Both the position numbers and the translations under genes were made by a program. The notes under the pieces are model-generated. The model was not told where the DNA came from. It was given only the letters and a program-made list of their open reading frames with translations, and searched no databases. Positions 55,638 through 64,000 of a stretch of DNA of 64,000 bases are shown here, in pieces. Numbering within the stretch: position 1 is the stretch's first letter; every line of letters starts with the position of its first letter. Location of the stretch: the NCBI RefSeq assembly GCF_030814655.1, contig NZ_JAUSVK010000001.1:3057501-3121500 (forward strand). Direction: 5' to 3'. This stretch comes from Labrys monachus. GTDB taxonomy: Bacteria > Pseudomonadota > Alphaproteobacteria > Rhizobiales > Labraceae.

Positions 55638-57176
55638 TCAAGCCCACCAGGCGGCGGGACGGGGCGCGGGGCCGGCCGCCTGCTCGACGGCATGGCCGAG
55701 CGTGAACAGCGTCTCCTCGTCGAAGGCGCGGCCGATCAGCTGGAGGCCGAGCGGAAGCCCCTCCGACGACAGACCGGCGGGAACGGCGATGCCCGGCAGG
55801 CCCGCCATGTTCACCGTCACCGTGAAGACGTCGTTCAGATACATCTCGACCGGATCGGCGCCCGCCTTCTCGCCGATGCCGAAGGCGGCCGAAGGGGTGG
55901 CCGGCGTGAGGATCGCATCGACGCCCGAGGCATAGGCTTCCTCGAAGTCGCGCTTGATCAGCGTCCGGATCTTCTGGGCCCTGACGTAATAGGCATCGTA
56001 ATAGCCGGCCGACAGCACATAGGTGCCGATCAGGATGCGGCGCTTGACCTCGCTGCCGAAGCCGGCCGCCCTGGTCTTCTCGTACATCTCGACGATGTCG
56101 CGGCCGCCGACGCGCTCGCCATAGCGCACGCCGTCATAACGGGCGAGGTTGGAGGAGGCTTCCGCGGGCGCCACGATATAATAGGCGGGCAGCGCGTATT
56201 TGGTATGCGGCAGGTTGATCTCGCGGATCGTCGCGCCGGCGTCCCGCAGCCAGTCGATGCCCTTCTGCCAGAGCGCACCGATCTCCTCGGCCATGCCGTC
56301 GACGCGGTATTCGCGGGGGATGCCGATGACCATGCCCTTGACCGAGCGGCCGATCGCCGCCTCGTAGTCGGGGACGGGCAGGTCCATGGACGTGGTGTCC
56401 TTCGGGTCGTGCCCCGCCATCGACTTCAGCAGGACGGCGCAGTCGCGCACCGTCGCGGCGAAGGGGCCGGCCTGGTCGAGCGAGGAGGCGAAGGCGACGA
56501 TGCCCCAGCGCGAGCAGCGGCCATAGGTCGGCTTGATGCCGGCGATACCGGTGAAGGCTGCCGGCTGGCGGATCGATCCTCCGGTGTCGGTGCCGGTGGC
56601 GCCGGGGCACAGCCGGGCGGCGACCGCGGCGGCAGAGCCGCCGGAGGATCCGCCCGGAACGAGAAAGCCGCGGGGTGTAGCGCCGTCGGCACGCGCCTTG
56701 GCGAGCCTCTCGCGGGCCTGCCCGGCATCCCAGTTCGGCGGCAGCCAGGGCGAGACGACGGGACCGAAGGCCGACGTCTCGTTGGACGAGCCCATGGCGA
56801 ATTCGTCGTTGTTGAGCTTGCCGAGCATGACGGCGCCGTCGCGCCAGAGCCGGCTCGTCACCGTCGATTCATAGGGCGGCTTGAAATTGTCGATGATGCG
56901 CGAGCAGGCGGTGGTGCGCACCCCTTCGGTCGCGAACAGGTCCTTGATGCCGAGCGGCACGCCCTCGAGCACGCCGCCTTCGCCCTTCGAAAGTCTCGCA
57001 TCGGAGGCGGCGGCCATGGCGAGCGCCTCCTCGGGCGTCTCCAGCACATAGGCGTTGAGGCCGCGGGCCTTCTCCATGGCGTCGAGATAGGCCTTCGCCG
57101 CCTCGGTGGCGGAAAACGCCTTCCGGCGCAGGCCATCGCGGATATCGGTGAGGGTGAGATCTGGAATATGGCTCAC
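55638..57176 (-). CDS. gatA: Aspartyl/glutamyl-tRNA amidotransferase subunit A
   Basis: A 512-residue amidase that releases ammonia from glutamine for GatB. The Ser-cisSer-Lys triad is Lys78 (PLGIKDLF), Ser177 ([11 protein letters not shown]) and Ser201 ([12 protein letters not shown]). An alanine- and arginine-rich insert of about 25 residues (150-172) precedes the Gly-Ser loop and is longer than in short bacterial GatAs. It lies 110 bases after gatC, across a hairpin. Confidence 0.97.
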   Translation of the reverse strand: MSHIPDLTLTDIRDGLRRKAFSATEAAKAYLDAMEKARGLNAYVLETPEEALAMAAASDARLSKGEGGVLEGVPLGIKDLFATEGVRTTACSRIIDNFKPPYESTVTSRLWRDGAVMLGKLNNDEFAMGSSNETSAFGPVVSPWLPPNWDAGQARERLAKARADGATPRGFLVPGGSSGGSAAAVAARLCPGATGTDTGGSIRQPAAFTGIAGIKPTYGRCSRWGIVAFASSLDQAGPFAATVRDCAVLLKSMAGHDPKDTTSMDLPVPDYEAAIGRSVKGMVIGIPREYRVDGMAEEIGALWQKGIDWLRDAGATIREINLPHTKYALPAYYIVAPAEASSNLARYDGVRYGERVGGRDIVEMYEKTRAAGFGSEVKRRILIGTYVLSAGYYDAYYVRAQKIRTLIKRDFEEAYASGVDAILTPATPSAAFGIGEKAGADPVEMYLNDVFTVTVNMAGLPGIAVPAGLSSEGLPLGLQLIGRAFDEETLFTLGHAVEQAAGPAPRPAAWWA

Positions 57177-57245
57177 GAAAACGATCCTGAACGAGAAAGC
57201 GGGGCGCCGGCATCGGCCGGCGGGCGGCGCGTCACGACGCGAGAG

Positions 57246-57279
57246 ACACCGGCCTGCCCAGGAGGACAGGCGGCGGTGT
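57246..57279 (-). repeat. Intercistronic hairpin between gatC and gatA
   Basis: ACACCG-GCCTG pairs with CAGGC-(GG)-CGGTGT, eleven pairs with one two-base bulge and a ten-base loop. It starts 7 bases past the gatC stop. With no T-run it is more likely an mRNA-processing or stabilising element than a terminator. Confidence 0.55.
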
Positions 57280-57285
57280 CCAGGC

Positions 57286-57573
57286 TCACTCCACGACCTT
57301 GGGCACCAGGAAATAATTGTCCTCGGTCGCCGGGGCGTTGAGGACGATCTTCTCGGCGATGCCGCCGTCGGTCACGCCGTCCTGGCGCTTCTTCATCACC
57401 ATCGGCGTCACCGAGGTCATCGGCTCGACGCCGGTGACGTCGACTTCGTCCAGTTGGGCGACGAAGTCGAGGATGGCGTTCAGTTCCCCTTGCAGATGCG
57501 GAACGTCTTCGTCGGTGACGGCAATGCGCGCGAGACGCGCAATACGCTTCACCGTGGCGGCGTCGACAGACAT
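57286..57573 (-). CDS. gatC: Aspartyl/glutamyl-tRNA amidotransferase subunit C
   Basis: A 95-residue linker subunit that wraps GatA and GatB together. It begins [19 protein letters not shown] and has the family [20 protein letters not shown] and the [12 protein letters not shown] end. The frame is open to 57681, but the ATG at 57573 gives the normal protein. First gene of the gat operon. Confidence 0.96.
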   Translation of the reverse strand: MSVDAATVKRIARLARIAVTDEDVPHLQGELNAILDFVAQLDEVDVTGVEPMTSVTPMVMKKRQDGVTDGGIAEKIVLNAPATEDNYFLVPKVVE

Positions 57574-57705
57574 GAAGCCCTCGGATTGCGCGAAAACACG
57601 GAATGGCGCGGGTCTATCATGCCGAAACTTGGCGGCGCAACCGCTGATCGGCGCGCCGCCAGCCGATTGCCGGCCGCACACGGGGCGGCGGCGGGACGAT
57701 TCCGT

Positions 57706-58407
57706 TCAGTTCACCTCGACAGTCTCGCCCGGCCTGGGCGCGAGAACGCGGGTCGGGTGCCCCTCAAGCGCGGCCGCGAACGCGTCGGCATTGGCCTCCA
57801 GGCCGGGGAAGCTGGCGTAATGGCAGGGCATGACGACATCGAGATTGAGATAGCGCCGCACCGCCAGCGCCGCGGATTTCGGCCCCATGGTGAAGCGGTC
57901 TCCGATCGGCACCAGCCCGATCTTGGGCTCGTGCAACTCGGCGATCAGCGCCATGTCGGAGAAGATGTCGGTATCGCCGAGATGATAGAGCACCGGTTGC
58001 CCGGGCGCCTTGACGATCAGTCCGTTGGCATTGCCGACGGCAATACTGATGCCGTTGTCGATCAGGCTGGCCGAATGGTCGGCGCGCACCATGGTGACGG
58101 TGAAGCCGCCGAGATCGATGGTGCCGCCCGTGTTCATCGGCTCGACCTTCGCGACGCCCTTGCCGGCGAGGAAGGTGACGAGATCGGCATTCGAGACCAC
58201 GACGGCGCCGGTCTCGCGGGCAAGGTCGATGGTGTCGCCGACATGGTCGCCATGGCCATGGGTAAGCAGGATGTGGCTGACGCCGGCGCTCACCGCGGCG
58301 CGATCGCCGGTGAAGGAGGGATTTCCGGTCAGGAACGGATCGATCAGGATGGCCCGATCGTCGAATTCGACGCGAAACGCGGAATGGCCGAGCCAGGTAA
58401 TACGCAT
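57706..58407 (-). CDS. UPF0173 metallo-beta-lactamase-fold hydrolase
   Basis: A 233-residue metal-dependent hydrolase. [15 protein letters not shown] begins it and the zinc motif H-x-H-x-D-H is in [12 protein letters not shown]; later His residues are in RADHSASL and [10 protein letters not shown]. The family (YtkL-like) has no firmly known substrate. The ATG at 58407 is chosen on family N terminus; the longer open frame is not conserved-looking. It lies 132 bases upstream of gatC and is divergent from ruvX. Confidence 0.9.
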   Translation of the reverse strand: MRITWLGHSAFRVEFDDRAILIDPFLTGNPSFTGDRAAVSAGVSHILLTHGHGDHVGDTIDLARETGAVVVSNADLVTFLAGKGVAKVEPMNTGGTIDLGGFTVTMVRADHSASLIDNGISIAVGNANGLIVKAPGQPVLYHLGDTDIFSDMALIAELHEPKIGLVPIGDRFTMGPKSAALAVRRYLNLDVVMPCHYASFPGLEANADAFAAALEGHPTRVLAPRPGETVEVN

Positions 58408-58700
58408 GGTGTAACTCCGTGAGCAAAGGGCTTGAGCCGGGCCGGCGTGTCGCGCCGCCGGACCGGTTCCTGAAAATGTTGTAGCGCGGTCGAACCGCGG
58501 CGATATGACTAGCCGGCCTGGGCCCGTCCTGCCATGGCCTTCGCCTCGGTTCGGCCGGGACGGCATCGCCCGGCCGGTAAAAACTGCGTGTTTTGCCCGA
58601 GGTACCGCCGAATGGGACATAATGGGGCGAATTCGACAAATACCGCTTCGATGCCGGGCGGAATGGTGGCCGGCTGAGACTCACCCGATGGAATCGTCTC

Positions 58701-59195
58701 TTGATCGTTGAATTGTTCGACCTCGCCGAAAGCCTTCCGCAGGACCAGCGCCTGCTCGGTCTCGATCTCGGCACCAAGACGATCGGGCTGGCGCTTTCCG
58801 ACGTGATGCTGACCATCGCCTCACCGCTGGAAACGATCCGGCGCACCAAATTCACGCAGGACGCCCGGGAACTCCTCGCCATCGCCGACAGGCATGGTGT
58901 CGGCGGCCTTGTCCTCGGCTATCCCCTCAACATGGACGGCAGCCGCGGGCCGAGGGCGCAGGCCTCGGAAAGCTTCGCCCGCAACCTCGCCCGCCTCAGT
59001 GACCTGCCGGTCGCGCTCTGGGACGAAAGGCTGTCGACAGCGGCCGTCACCCGAACGCTGATCGAGGCGGACACCTCGCGCCGGCGCAGGGCCGAGCTCG
59101 TCGACAAGATGGCGGCCTCCTTCATCCTGCAGGGCGCCCTCGACCGGCTCGGCTACGGACGTCCGGCCCCCTTCCCTCCAGCGCAGTCAAGATGA
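58701..59195 (+). CDS. ruvX: Holliday junction resolvase-like protein RuvX (YqgF)
   Basis: A 164-residue RNase H-fold nuclease family protein linked to rRNA processing and recombination. The motifs are LLGLDLGTKTIGLALSD, VLGYPLNMDGSRGPRA and LWDERLSTAAV. The start is a TTG at 58701: the frame is closed by a stop at 58620 and contains no ATG or GTG before the conserved region, and GGAA lies about ten bases upstream. The stop overlaps the next gene by four bases (ATGA). Confidence 0.92.
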   Translation: MIVELFDLAESLPQDQRLLGLDLGTKTIGLALSDVMLTIASPLETIRRTKFTQDARELLAIADRHGVGGLVLGYPLNMDGSRGPRAQASESFARNLARLSDLPVALWDERLSTAAVTRTLIEADTSRRRRAELVDKMAASFILQGALDRLGYGRPAPFPPAQSR

Positions 59196-60556
59196 TGAAG
59201 ACGATCAGAGAACCGGCACGCGACATCGACGTGATCCTCGAGACCGACGTGCTCGTCGTCGGCAGCGGCCCGGCCGGCCTGGCCGCCGCCCTCGCCTCGG
59301 CGAGGGCCGGGGCTGAGACCACGCTTCTGGAGCGCAACGGCTGCTTCGGCGGCAACATCACGCAGGTCGGCGTCGAGGGATTTGCCTGGTACCGGCATGA
59401 GGGCACGATCGACAGCGAAGGCATCGGCGTCGAGTTCGAGGAACGCGCCAAGGCGATGGGCGCGGCCCAGCCCGAGCCGCAGTCCTCCAGCCATGCGCTC
59501 GATGCGGAATTGTTCAAATATGTGGCCGACGTCATGGTCGGGGAGGCCGGCATCCGGCCGATGCTGCACCGCCTCGTCGTCGGCACGATCGTCGAGGACG
59601 GCGAGATCAGGGGCGTGATCACCGAAAGCAAGGCCGGCCGCGAGGCGATCCTCGCGCGGCGCGTGATCGACGCCACGGGCGATGCCGATATCGCCATGCG
59701 GGCCGGCGCGCCCACCGCCAAGACGCCGCGGGAAACGATGATGGCGGCCTCCGTGATGTTCTCGATGACCGGGGTCGACAAGCGCCGCTTCATCGAGACC
59801 GTGAGGGCCGATCCCCAGACCTACAAGGATTGGGAGGGCGGCGAGTGGACGATCGAGACCACCGGCAAGGAAGACGCGATGTTCTCGCCCTTCCTGCGCA
59901 AGCCTTTCCGCAAGGCGATGGAGGCTGGCCTCATCCCGCCCAATCTCAACACGATCTGCGGGACGTGGGGCGCCATTTCCGATCAGGGCGACCTCACCTA
60001 CCTCAATCTCGTCCATCTCGCCCAGTGCGACGGCACCGATCCGGCCGACCTCACCGCCGGCGAGATCGAGGGCCGGCGCCAGGCCGTGATGGCCATCGAC
60101 GCCCTCCGGCGCTTCATGCCGGGCTGCGAGGACGCCAAGCTGCGCAATTTCGGCATGACGATCGGCATCCGCGACACCCGCAAGATCGACGCCCGCTACA
60201 ACATGGTTGGCTCGGATGTGCGCGAGCAGGGACGCTTCGAGGATTCGATCGGCATCTTCCCCGAATTCATCGACGGCTACGGCATCCTGATCCTGCCCAC
60301 CACCGGGCGCTATTTCCAGGTGCCCTACCGGGCCATGCTGCCGAAGAACGTCGCCAACCTGATCGTTGCCGGCCGCTGCATCGGCGGCGACCGGGTCTCG
60401 CACGCCGCCGTGCGCAACATGATGTGCTGCGCCGTCTCCGGCCAGGGCGCCGGCGTCGCCGCCGCGCTGTCGCTGAAGGCCGGCCGCTCCTTCGACGAGG
60501 TCGACATCGGCCTCGTGCAGAAGGAATTGGTGAGGCAGGGAGCGCGTATTCACTGA
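59192..60556 (+). CDS. FAD-dependent oxidoreductase (PF12831 type)
   Basis: A 454-residue flavoprotein. The dinucleotide motif is VLVVGSGPAGLAAALASARAGA (residues 18-39); ERNGCFGGNITQVG follows with the family G-C-F-G-G-N, and the C-terminal FAD segment is NLIVAGRCIGGDRVSHAAVR. Substrate is unknown; no membrane segment or signal is seen. It is coupled to ruvX by an ATGA overlap and ends in a strong hairpin. Position between ruvX and pyrB marks it as accessory. Confidence 0.88.
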   Translation: MMKTIREPARDIDVILETDVLVVGSGPAGLAAALASARAGAETTLLERNGCFGGNITQVGVEGFAWYRHEGTIDSEGIGVEFEERAKAMGAAQPEPQSSSHALDAELFKYVADVMVGEAGIRPMLHRLVVGTIVEDGEIRGVITESKAGREAILARRVIDATGDADIAMRAGAPTAKTPRETMMAASVMFSMTGVDKRRFIETVRADPQTYKDWEGGEWTIETTGKEDAMFSPFLRKPFRKAMEAGLIPPNLNTICGTWGAISDQGDLTYLNLVHLAQCDGTDPADLTAGEIEGRRQAVMAIDALRRFMPGCEDAKLRNFGMTIGIRDTRKIDARYNMVGSDVREQGRFEDSIGIFPEFIDGYGILILPTTGRYFQVPYRAMLPKNVANLIVAGRCIGGDRVSHAAVRNMMCCAVSGQGAGVAAALSLKAGRSFDEVDIGLVQKELVRQGARIH

Positions 60557-60576
60557 TCCCCCGGGAGAGCCGGCGT

Positions 60577-60594
60577 CCGCGCCCATGGGCGCGG
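60577..60594 (+). terminator. Terminator after the FAD oxidoreductase gene
   Basis: CCGCGCCC-AT-GGGCGCGG, extendable by a T-A pair on each side, lies 21 bases past the stop and is followed by GTTTCGGTTCT. It separates this transcript from the solute-binding-like gene downstream. Confidence 0.65.
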
Positions 60595-60747
60595 AGTTTC
60601 GGTTCTGAAGCGCTCTCTTATGCGCAAGAAGAAGCGCTCGCCAAAGCGTCATGCCTCGAAACCGCCTCTGGCAGATCCGGCCGCAGTGTCGCGACAACTC
60701 CGCGTGCGATTCGACGCTTTCTGAGTTCACCCGAGTGGAGCACAACC

Positions 60748-61527
60748 ATGAGCCGAAGCATGACAGAACGATACGTCGTCACAGACATCCCGCATCGCAT
60801 TGTCTATGCCTATCTGGACGAGCCGCCATTCGGCGCGCCCGGACCGGACGGTGGCGCGATCGGCTACGATGCCGAGTTAGCCGAGAACGTGCTGCACGCC
60901 GTTGGAGTGACGCACATCGATGTCGTTCTTGTTAAGTTTCCGGACTTGATAGGCGGCGTGATGAGCGGGCGCTGGACCATGAATACCGGTATGTTCGTGA
61001 CGCCCGAGCGCTCGCAAAGCGTTGCATTCAGCCGTCCGATCTGGGCTCTCGTCGACGGCTTCGTCGTCAAAGCCGGAAATCCCAAGGGACTCCGCTCATA
61101 CGCCGATGCCGCGCGTGATCCGTCGGTCAAGCTCGCGGGCGTACGGGGCAATGTCCAGGTCGACAGCGCATTCAAAGCGGGTGTCCCGGCCGAGCGAATG
61201 CGACTGTTCGAAAGTCAGCATGACATCATCGCGGAGATCCGGTCGGGCCGGATCGACGCCTATCCTGGAGCCGCCTTGGCTCATAGAGGCTTTATCGAGG
61301 CCACGGGAGCGGATGGCGTGGAAGTGGTTCAGCTGGAGTCACAGGCGGGGACAGCTCCGCTGGGCGCATTCTCCTATGCGAAGGAAAGCAGAGCCCTGAA
61401 AGACGCTGTTGACGCCTATCTTGCAGAGTATCTGGGCACGGACCAGCATCTCGCTTTGGCCAAAAAATACGGTTTGACGATGGAAGAGATCTCTCCGGTC
61501 ATTGCCCCTCCGTCGCCGGGACATTGA
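60748..61527 (+). CDS. Solute-binding-protein-like protein (SBP family 3) without signal peptide
   Basis: A 259-residue protein with the amino-acid-type periplasmic-binding fold: VYAYLDEPPFGAPGPDGGAI, then GYDAELAENVLHAVGV, MNTGMFVTPERSQSVAFSRP and KLAGVRGNVQVDSAF. The ATG at 60748 has GGAG before it; neither it nor upstream in-frame sequence encodes a hydrophobic signal. No permease or ATPase gene adjoins. GC is lower than its neighbours: hand counts of three 60-base lines (60901, 61141, 61441) gave 31, 38 and 30 G+C. It may be a cytoplasmic binding or enzyme-like relative, probably acquired by transfer. Confidence 0.82.
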   Translation: MSRSMTERYVVTDIPHRIVYAYLDEPPFGAPGPDGGAIGYDAELAENVLHAVGVTHIDVVLVKFPDLIGGVMSGRWTMNTGMFVTPERSQSVAFSRPIWALVDGFVVKAGNPKGLRSYADAARDPSVKLAGVRGNVQVDSAFKAGVPAERMRLFESQHDIIAEIRSGRIDAYPGAALAHRGFIEATGADGVEVVQLESQAGTAPLGAFSYAKESRALKDAVDAYLAEYLGTDQHLALAKKYGLTMEEISPVIAPPSPGH

Positions 61528-61689
61528 GAGAGACCCGTCCGCCCGCTCTTGGAGCCTCGGCGTTTCAGGAAGAAGCAGGCCGGAAGCCTGCGGTCCCGGG
61601 GGCATTCGTGCTGCCGGGAGTGGATAAGCCCGCTCCGCCGCTCGCGGTTCTTGCTGCGGCGGCCCGCAGGGCCTATCAACTCGGCTTTG

Positions 61690-62634
61690 ATGACAAAGCC
61701 AGCCACATCCTATCCGCACCGCCATCTCCTCGGCATCGAAGGCCTGACGGAGCGCGACATCGTCGCCCTCCTCGACGAGGCTGACGAGCACATCGCCTTC
61801 AACCGCCAGGTCGAGAAGAAATCCTCCGCCCTGCGCGGCCGAACGCAGATCAATCTCTTCTTCGAACCATCGACCCGCACGCAATCCTCCTTCGAACTGG
61901 CGGGCAAGCGCCTAGGCGCCGACGTCATGAACATGTCGGTCAGCTCGTCTTCGGTGAAGAAGGGCGAGACCCTGATCGACACCGCGATCACCCTCAACGC
62001 AATGCGCCCGGATGTGATCATCGTGCGCCACAGCCAGGCCGGCGCGGTGCATCTTCTTGCCCGCAAGGTCGACTGCGCCGTCGTCAATGCCGGCGACGGC
62101 GCCCATGAGCATCCGACCCAGGCCCTCCTCGACGCCCTGACCATCCGCCGCAACAAGGGTCGCATCGCCGGGCTGACGGTCGCCATCTGCGGCGACATCC
62201 TGCATTCGCGCGTCGCCCGCTCCAACATCCTGCTGCTGGGCACGATGGGCGCGCAGGTGCGGCTGATCGCGCCATCGACTCTGCTGCCCGCCGGCGTCGA
62301 GCGCTTCGGCGTCTCCGTGCACCGCAACATCAAGGACGGACTGAAGGATGCCGATATCGTCATGATGCTGCGCCTGCAGCGCGAGCGCATGGCGGGCGCC
62401 TTCATTCCCTCGACCAAGGAATATTTCCGCTATTTCGGCCTCGACGAAGAAAAGCTGCGCTACGCCAAGCCCGACGCGCTGGTGATGCATCCCGGGCCGA
62501 TGAATCGCGGCGTCGAGATCGACACCGCCGTGGCGGACGGCGCCCACTCGCTGATCCGCGAACAGGTCGAGGCGGGCGTCGCCGTCCGCATGGCCGTGCT
62601 CGAAGCGCTCGCGCGCAACCTGCCGAACGTCTGA
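61690..62634 (+). CDS. pyrB: Aspartate carbamoyltransferase catalytic subunit
   Basis: A 314-residue enzyme of pyrimidine synthesis. The carbamoyl-phosphate loop is [20 protein letters not shown] (Ser61-Thr64), then [22 protein letters not shown] and the aspartate-binding LRLQRERM. The ATG at 61690 gives the normal start although the ribosome site is weak. A small hairpin GCAGGC-N5-GCCTGC (61575-61591) lies in the leader. Six bases separate it from pyrC'. Confidence 0.96.
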   Translation: MTKPATSYPHRHLLGIEGLTERDIVALLDEADEHIAFNRQVEKKSSALRGRTQINLFFEPSTRTQSSFELAGKRLGADVMNMSVSSSSVKKGETLIDTAITLNAMRPDVIIVRHSQAGAVHLLARKVDCAVVNAGDGAHEHPTQALLDALTIRRNKGRIAGLTVAICGDILHSRVARSNILLLGTMGAQVRLIAPSTLLPAGVERFGVSVHRNIKDGLKDADIVMMLRLQRERMAGAFIPSTKEYFRYFGLDEEKLRYAKPDALVMHPGPMNRGVEIDTAVADGAHSLIREQVEAGVAVRMAVLEALARNLPNV

Positions 62635-62640
62635 GGCGCC

Positions 62641-63942
62641 ATGTCCGAGAAAGATCATCGTCCCCTGCTCCTCGCCAACGCCCTGCTGACCGATCCCGCC
62701 TCGCGCACACAGTCGCGCGGTGGTCTCCTGATCGCATGGGGGGTCATCGCCGAGATCGGGGCCGCCGTCACGCCGGCCTCGGCCGGTCCTGACGTCGAGG
62801 TCGTCGATTGCGGGGGGCAGGTCGTCGCCCCCGGCCTGATCGACATGCGCGCCGTGACCGGGGAGCCGGGCGCCGAGCACCGCGAGACCCTCGCCACCGC
62901 GTCGCAGGCCGCCGCGGCCGGCGGCGTCACCACCATCGTCTGCACGCCCGAGACCCATCCGCCGATCGACGATCCGGCCGTGGTCGACTTCGTGCTGCGG
63001 CGGGCCCGCGATACCGCCATCGTCCGCATCCATGCGATGGCCGCCCTCACCAAGGGGCTCAAGGGCCAGGAAATGACGGAAATCGGGCTGCTGTCCGAAG
63101 CCGGCGCCCTCGCCTTCACCGATGGTGCGCGCAGCATCATGAATGCCCGCGTGCTGCGTCGGACGATGACCTATGCCCGCGATTTCGATGCTCTCGTCAT
63201 CCACCACACCCAAGACAGCGACCTCGCCGGCGAGGGTGTGATGAACGAGGGCGAATTTGCCAGCCGCCTCGGCCTGCCCGGCATTCCCGTCGAGGCGGAA
63301 GCGATCCTGCTCGAACGAGACATGCGCCTCGTGGCGCTGACCGGCGCGCGCTATCACGCCGCCACCGTCACCTGCCGAGCCTCGCTCGACATCCTGCGCC
63401 GGGCGCGGGCGGCCGGCATCGCGGTGACGGCGTCGACCTCCATCAATCACGTCACGCTGAACGAGAACGACGTCGCCGGCTTCCGCACCTTCTGCAAGGT
63501 GTCGCCGCCGCTCCGGCACGAGGACGACCGCATCGCCCTGGTGCAGGCGATCAAGGACGGCGTCGTCGACGCCATCGTCTCCGATCACAATCCCCAGGAC
63601 GTCGAGACCAAGCGCCAGCCCTTCGCCGAGAGCGCGGACGGGGCCATCGGGCTCGAGACCATGCTCGCCGCGGGCCTTCGCCTCGTGCACGACGGCTCGC
63701 TCGACCTGGTCACGCTGCTGCGGGCGTTGTCGACGCGGCCGGCGGAGATCCTGCGCCTGCCCGGCGGCCGGCTGGAGAAGGGCGCGCCCGCCGACATCAT
63801 CGTCTTCGATCCGGACGTGCCCTTCGTGCTCGATGCCGCCCGGCTCAAATCGCGATGCAGGAACTCGCCCTTCGACGGCGCCCGGCTGCAGGGACAGGTC
63901 TCGAGGACGATCGTGGGCGGAAGCACGGTCCATCAAATCTGA
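62641..63942 (+). CDS. pyrC: Dihydroorotase-like PyrC', probably non-catalytic
   Basis: A 433-residue amidohydrolase-fold protein. Catalytic dihydroorotases have P-G-L-x-D-x-H-x-H; here residues 65-72 read PGLIDMRAV, so both metal-binding histidines are gone, and the later S-D-H-A-P-H motif reads SDHNPQD. Such PyrC' proteins sit next to pyrB and are needed to assemble or stabilise the transcarbamoylase while another PyrC does the chemistry. The gene lies 6 bases after pyrB. The functional claim is from family knowledge; loss of the site is direct. Confidence 0.9.
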   Translation: MSEKDHRPLLLANALLTDPASRTQSRGGLLIAWGVIAEIGAAVTPASAGPDVEVVDCGGQVVAPGLIDMRAVTGEPGAEHRETLATASQAAAAGGVTTIVCTPETHPPIDDPAVVDFVLRRARDTAIVRIHAMAALTKGLKGQEMTEIGLLSEAGALAFTDGARSIMNARVLRRTMTYARDFDALVIHHTQDSDLAGEGVMNEGEFASRLGLPGIPVEAEAILLERDMRLVALTGARYHAATVTCRASLDILRRARAAGIAVTASTSINHVTLNENDVAGFRTFCKVSPPLRHEDDRIALVQAIKDGVVDAIVSDHNPQDVETKRQPFAESADGAIGLETMLAAGLRLVHDGSLDLVTLLRALSTRPAEILRLPGGRLEKGAPADIIVFDPDVPFVLDAARLKSRCRNSPFDGARLQGQVSRTIVGGSTVHQI

Positions 63943-63981
63943 TATGAATAGATCCGGCCCCGATCAAGCGAAGTACCCACC

Positions 63982-64000
63982 ATGCCCGATGGCCCCCTCC
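63982..64000 (+). CDS. Start of a gene in the plsY position (cut by window edge)
   Basis: An ATG at 63982 opens a frame MPDGPL to the right edge, 39 bases after pyrC'. In many Rhizobiales the gene after pyrB-pyrC is plsY, glycerol-3-phosphate acyltransferase. Six codons cannot confirm this; the call rests on gene order. Confidence 0.35.

Noticed and set aside
58593-58623. Possible ruvX promoter TTGCCC...CATAAT
   Set aside because: The spacer is 19 bases, too long for a normal housekeeping promoter, so I did not list it.
1-64000. Search for tRNA, rRNA, insertion sequences, prophage and riboswitches
   Set aside because: No cloverleaf, transposase, terminal inverted repeat, phage gene or known riboswitch pattern was recognised by eye; small non-coding RNAs could still have been missed.

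Overview
The window is a dense, high-GC chromosomal segment of an alphaproteobacterium, most likely a member of the Hyphomicrobiales (Rhizobiales). The evidence is gene content and order: the nifR3/dusB-ntrB-ntrC-ntrY-ntrX block, gatC-gatA-gatB, scpA-scpB-tatA-tatB-tatC-serS-surE-pcm, yajC-secD-secF with NDUFAF3- and NDUFAF6-type genes, ruvX, pyrB with a metal-site-degenerate pyrC', an ExoR-type Sel1 protein and a BetC-type choline sulfatase. I cannot fix the genus. No rRNA, tRNA, insertion sequence, prophage or CRISPR array is visible; most of the window is housekeeping.

Layout. 1-8.3 kb: a cut cupin gene, a DUF1127 gene with a strong terminator, trmFO, the minus-strand export/assembly operon yajC-secD-secF-NDUFAF3-like-NDUFAF6-like, a VOC protein and a DUF815-type ATPase. 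8.3-24 kb: a LysM/LytM lipoprotein with a degenerate active site, then a long minus-strand run (dgt, argS, SPOR protein, nagZ, scpA, scpB, tatABC, serS, surE, pcm), with erpA and xth on the plus strand. 24-31 kb: signalling and accessory genes, namely a FecR-domain protein divergent from a CHASE2 adenylate cyclase, exoR, choline sulfatase and a HAD hydrolase. 31-39.3 kb: valS, then a LysR regulator and a polyamine-type ABC transporter operon led by a DUF3830 gene. 39.4-45 kb: glmU and the osmoregulated periplasmic glucan genes opgG-opgH. 45-53 kb: the nitrogen-regulation cluster. 53-58.4 kb: the GatCAB operon, interrupted by a chorismate mutase and a PIN-domain toxin-antitoxin pair. 58.7-64 kb: ruvX, an FAD oxidoreductase, a solute-binding-like gene of lower GC, pyrB, pyrC' and the first codons of a gene in the plsY position.

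How the genes connect. Several modules concern the envelope: Sec auxiliary subunits, the Tat translocase and a Tat-type OpgG, a division-type LytM factor, a SPOR protein, NagZ recycling, GlmU precursor supply and ExoR. Another set handles nitrogen and osmolyte signals: NtrBC/NtrYX, choline sulfatase, the ABC transporter and the glucans. The points most worth a second look are NtrX without the sigma-54 contact loop, a sigma-54-like site before ntrY, LysR-type dyads on both sides of the ABC operon, a 63-base cruciform between its binding-protein and permease genes, the toxin-antitoxin pair inside the gat operon, and a low-GC solute-binding protein with no signal peptide between ruvX and pyrB. 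I see no clear example of a wholly new multi-gene system.
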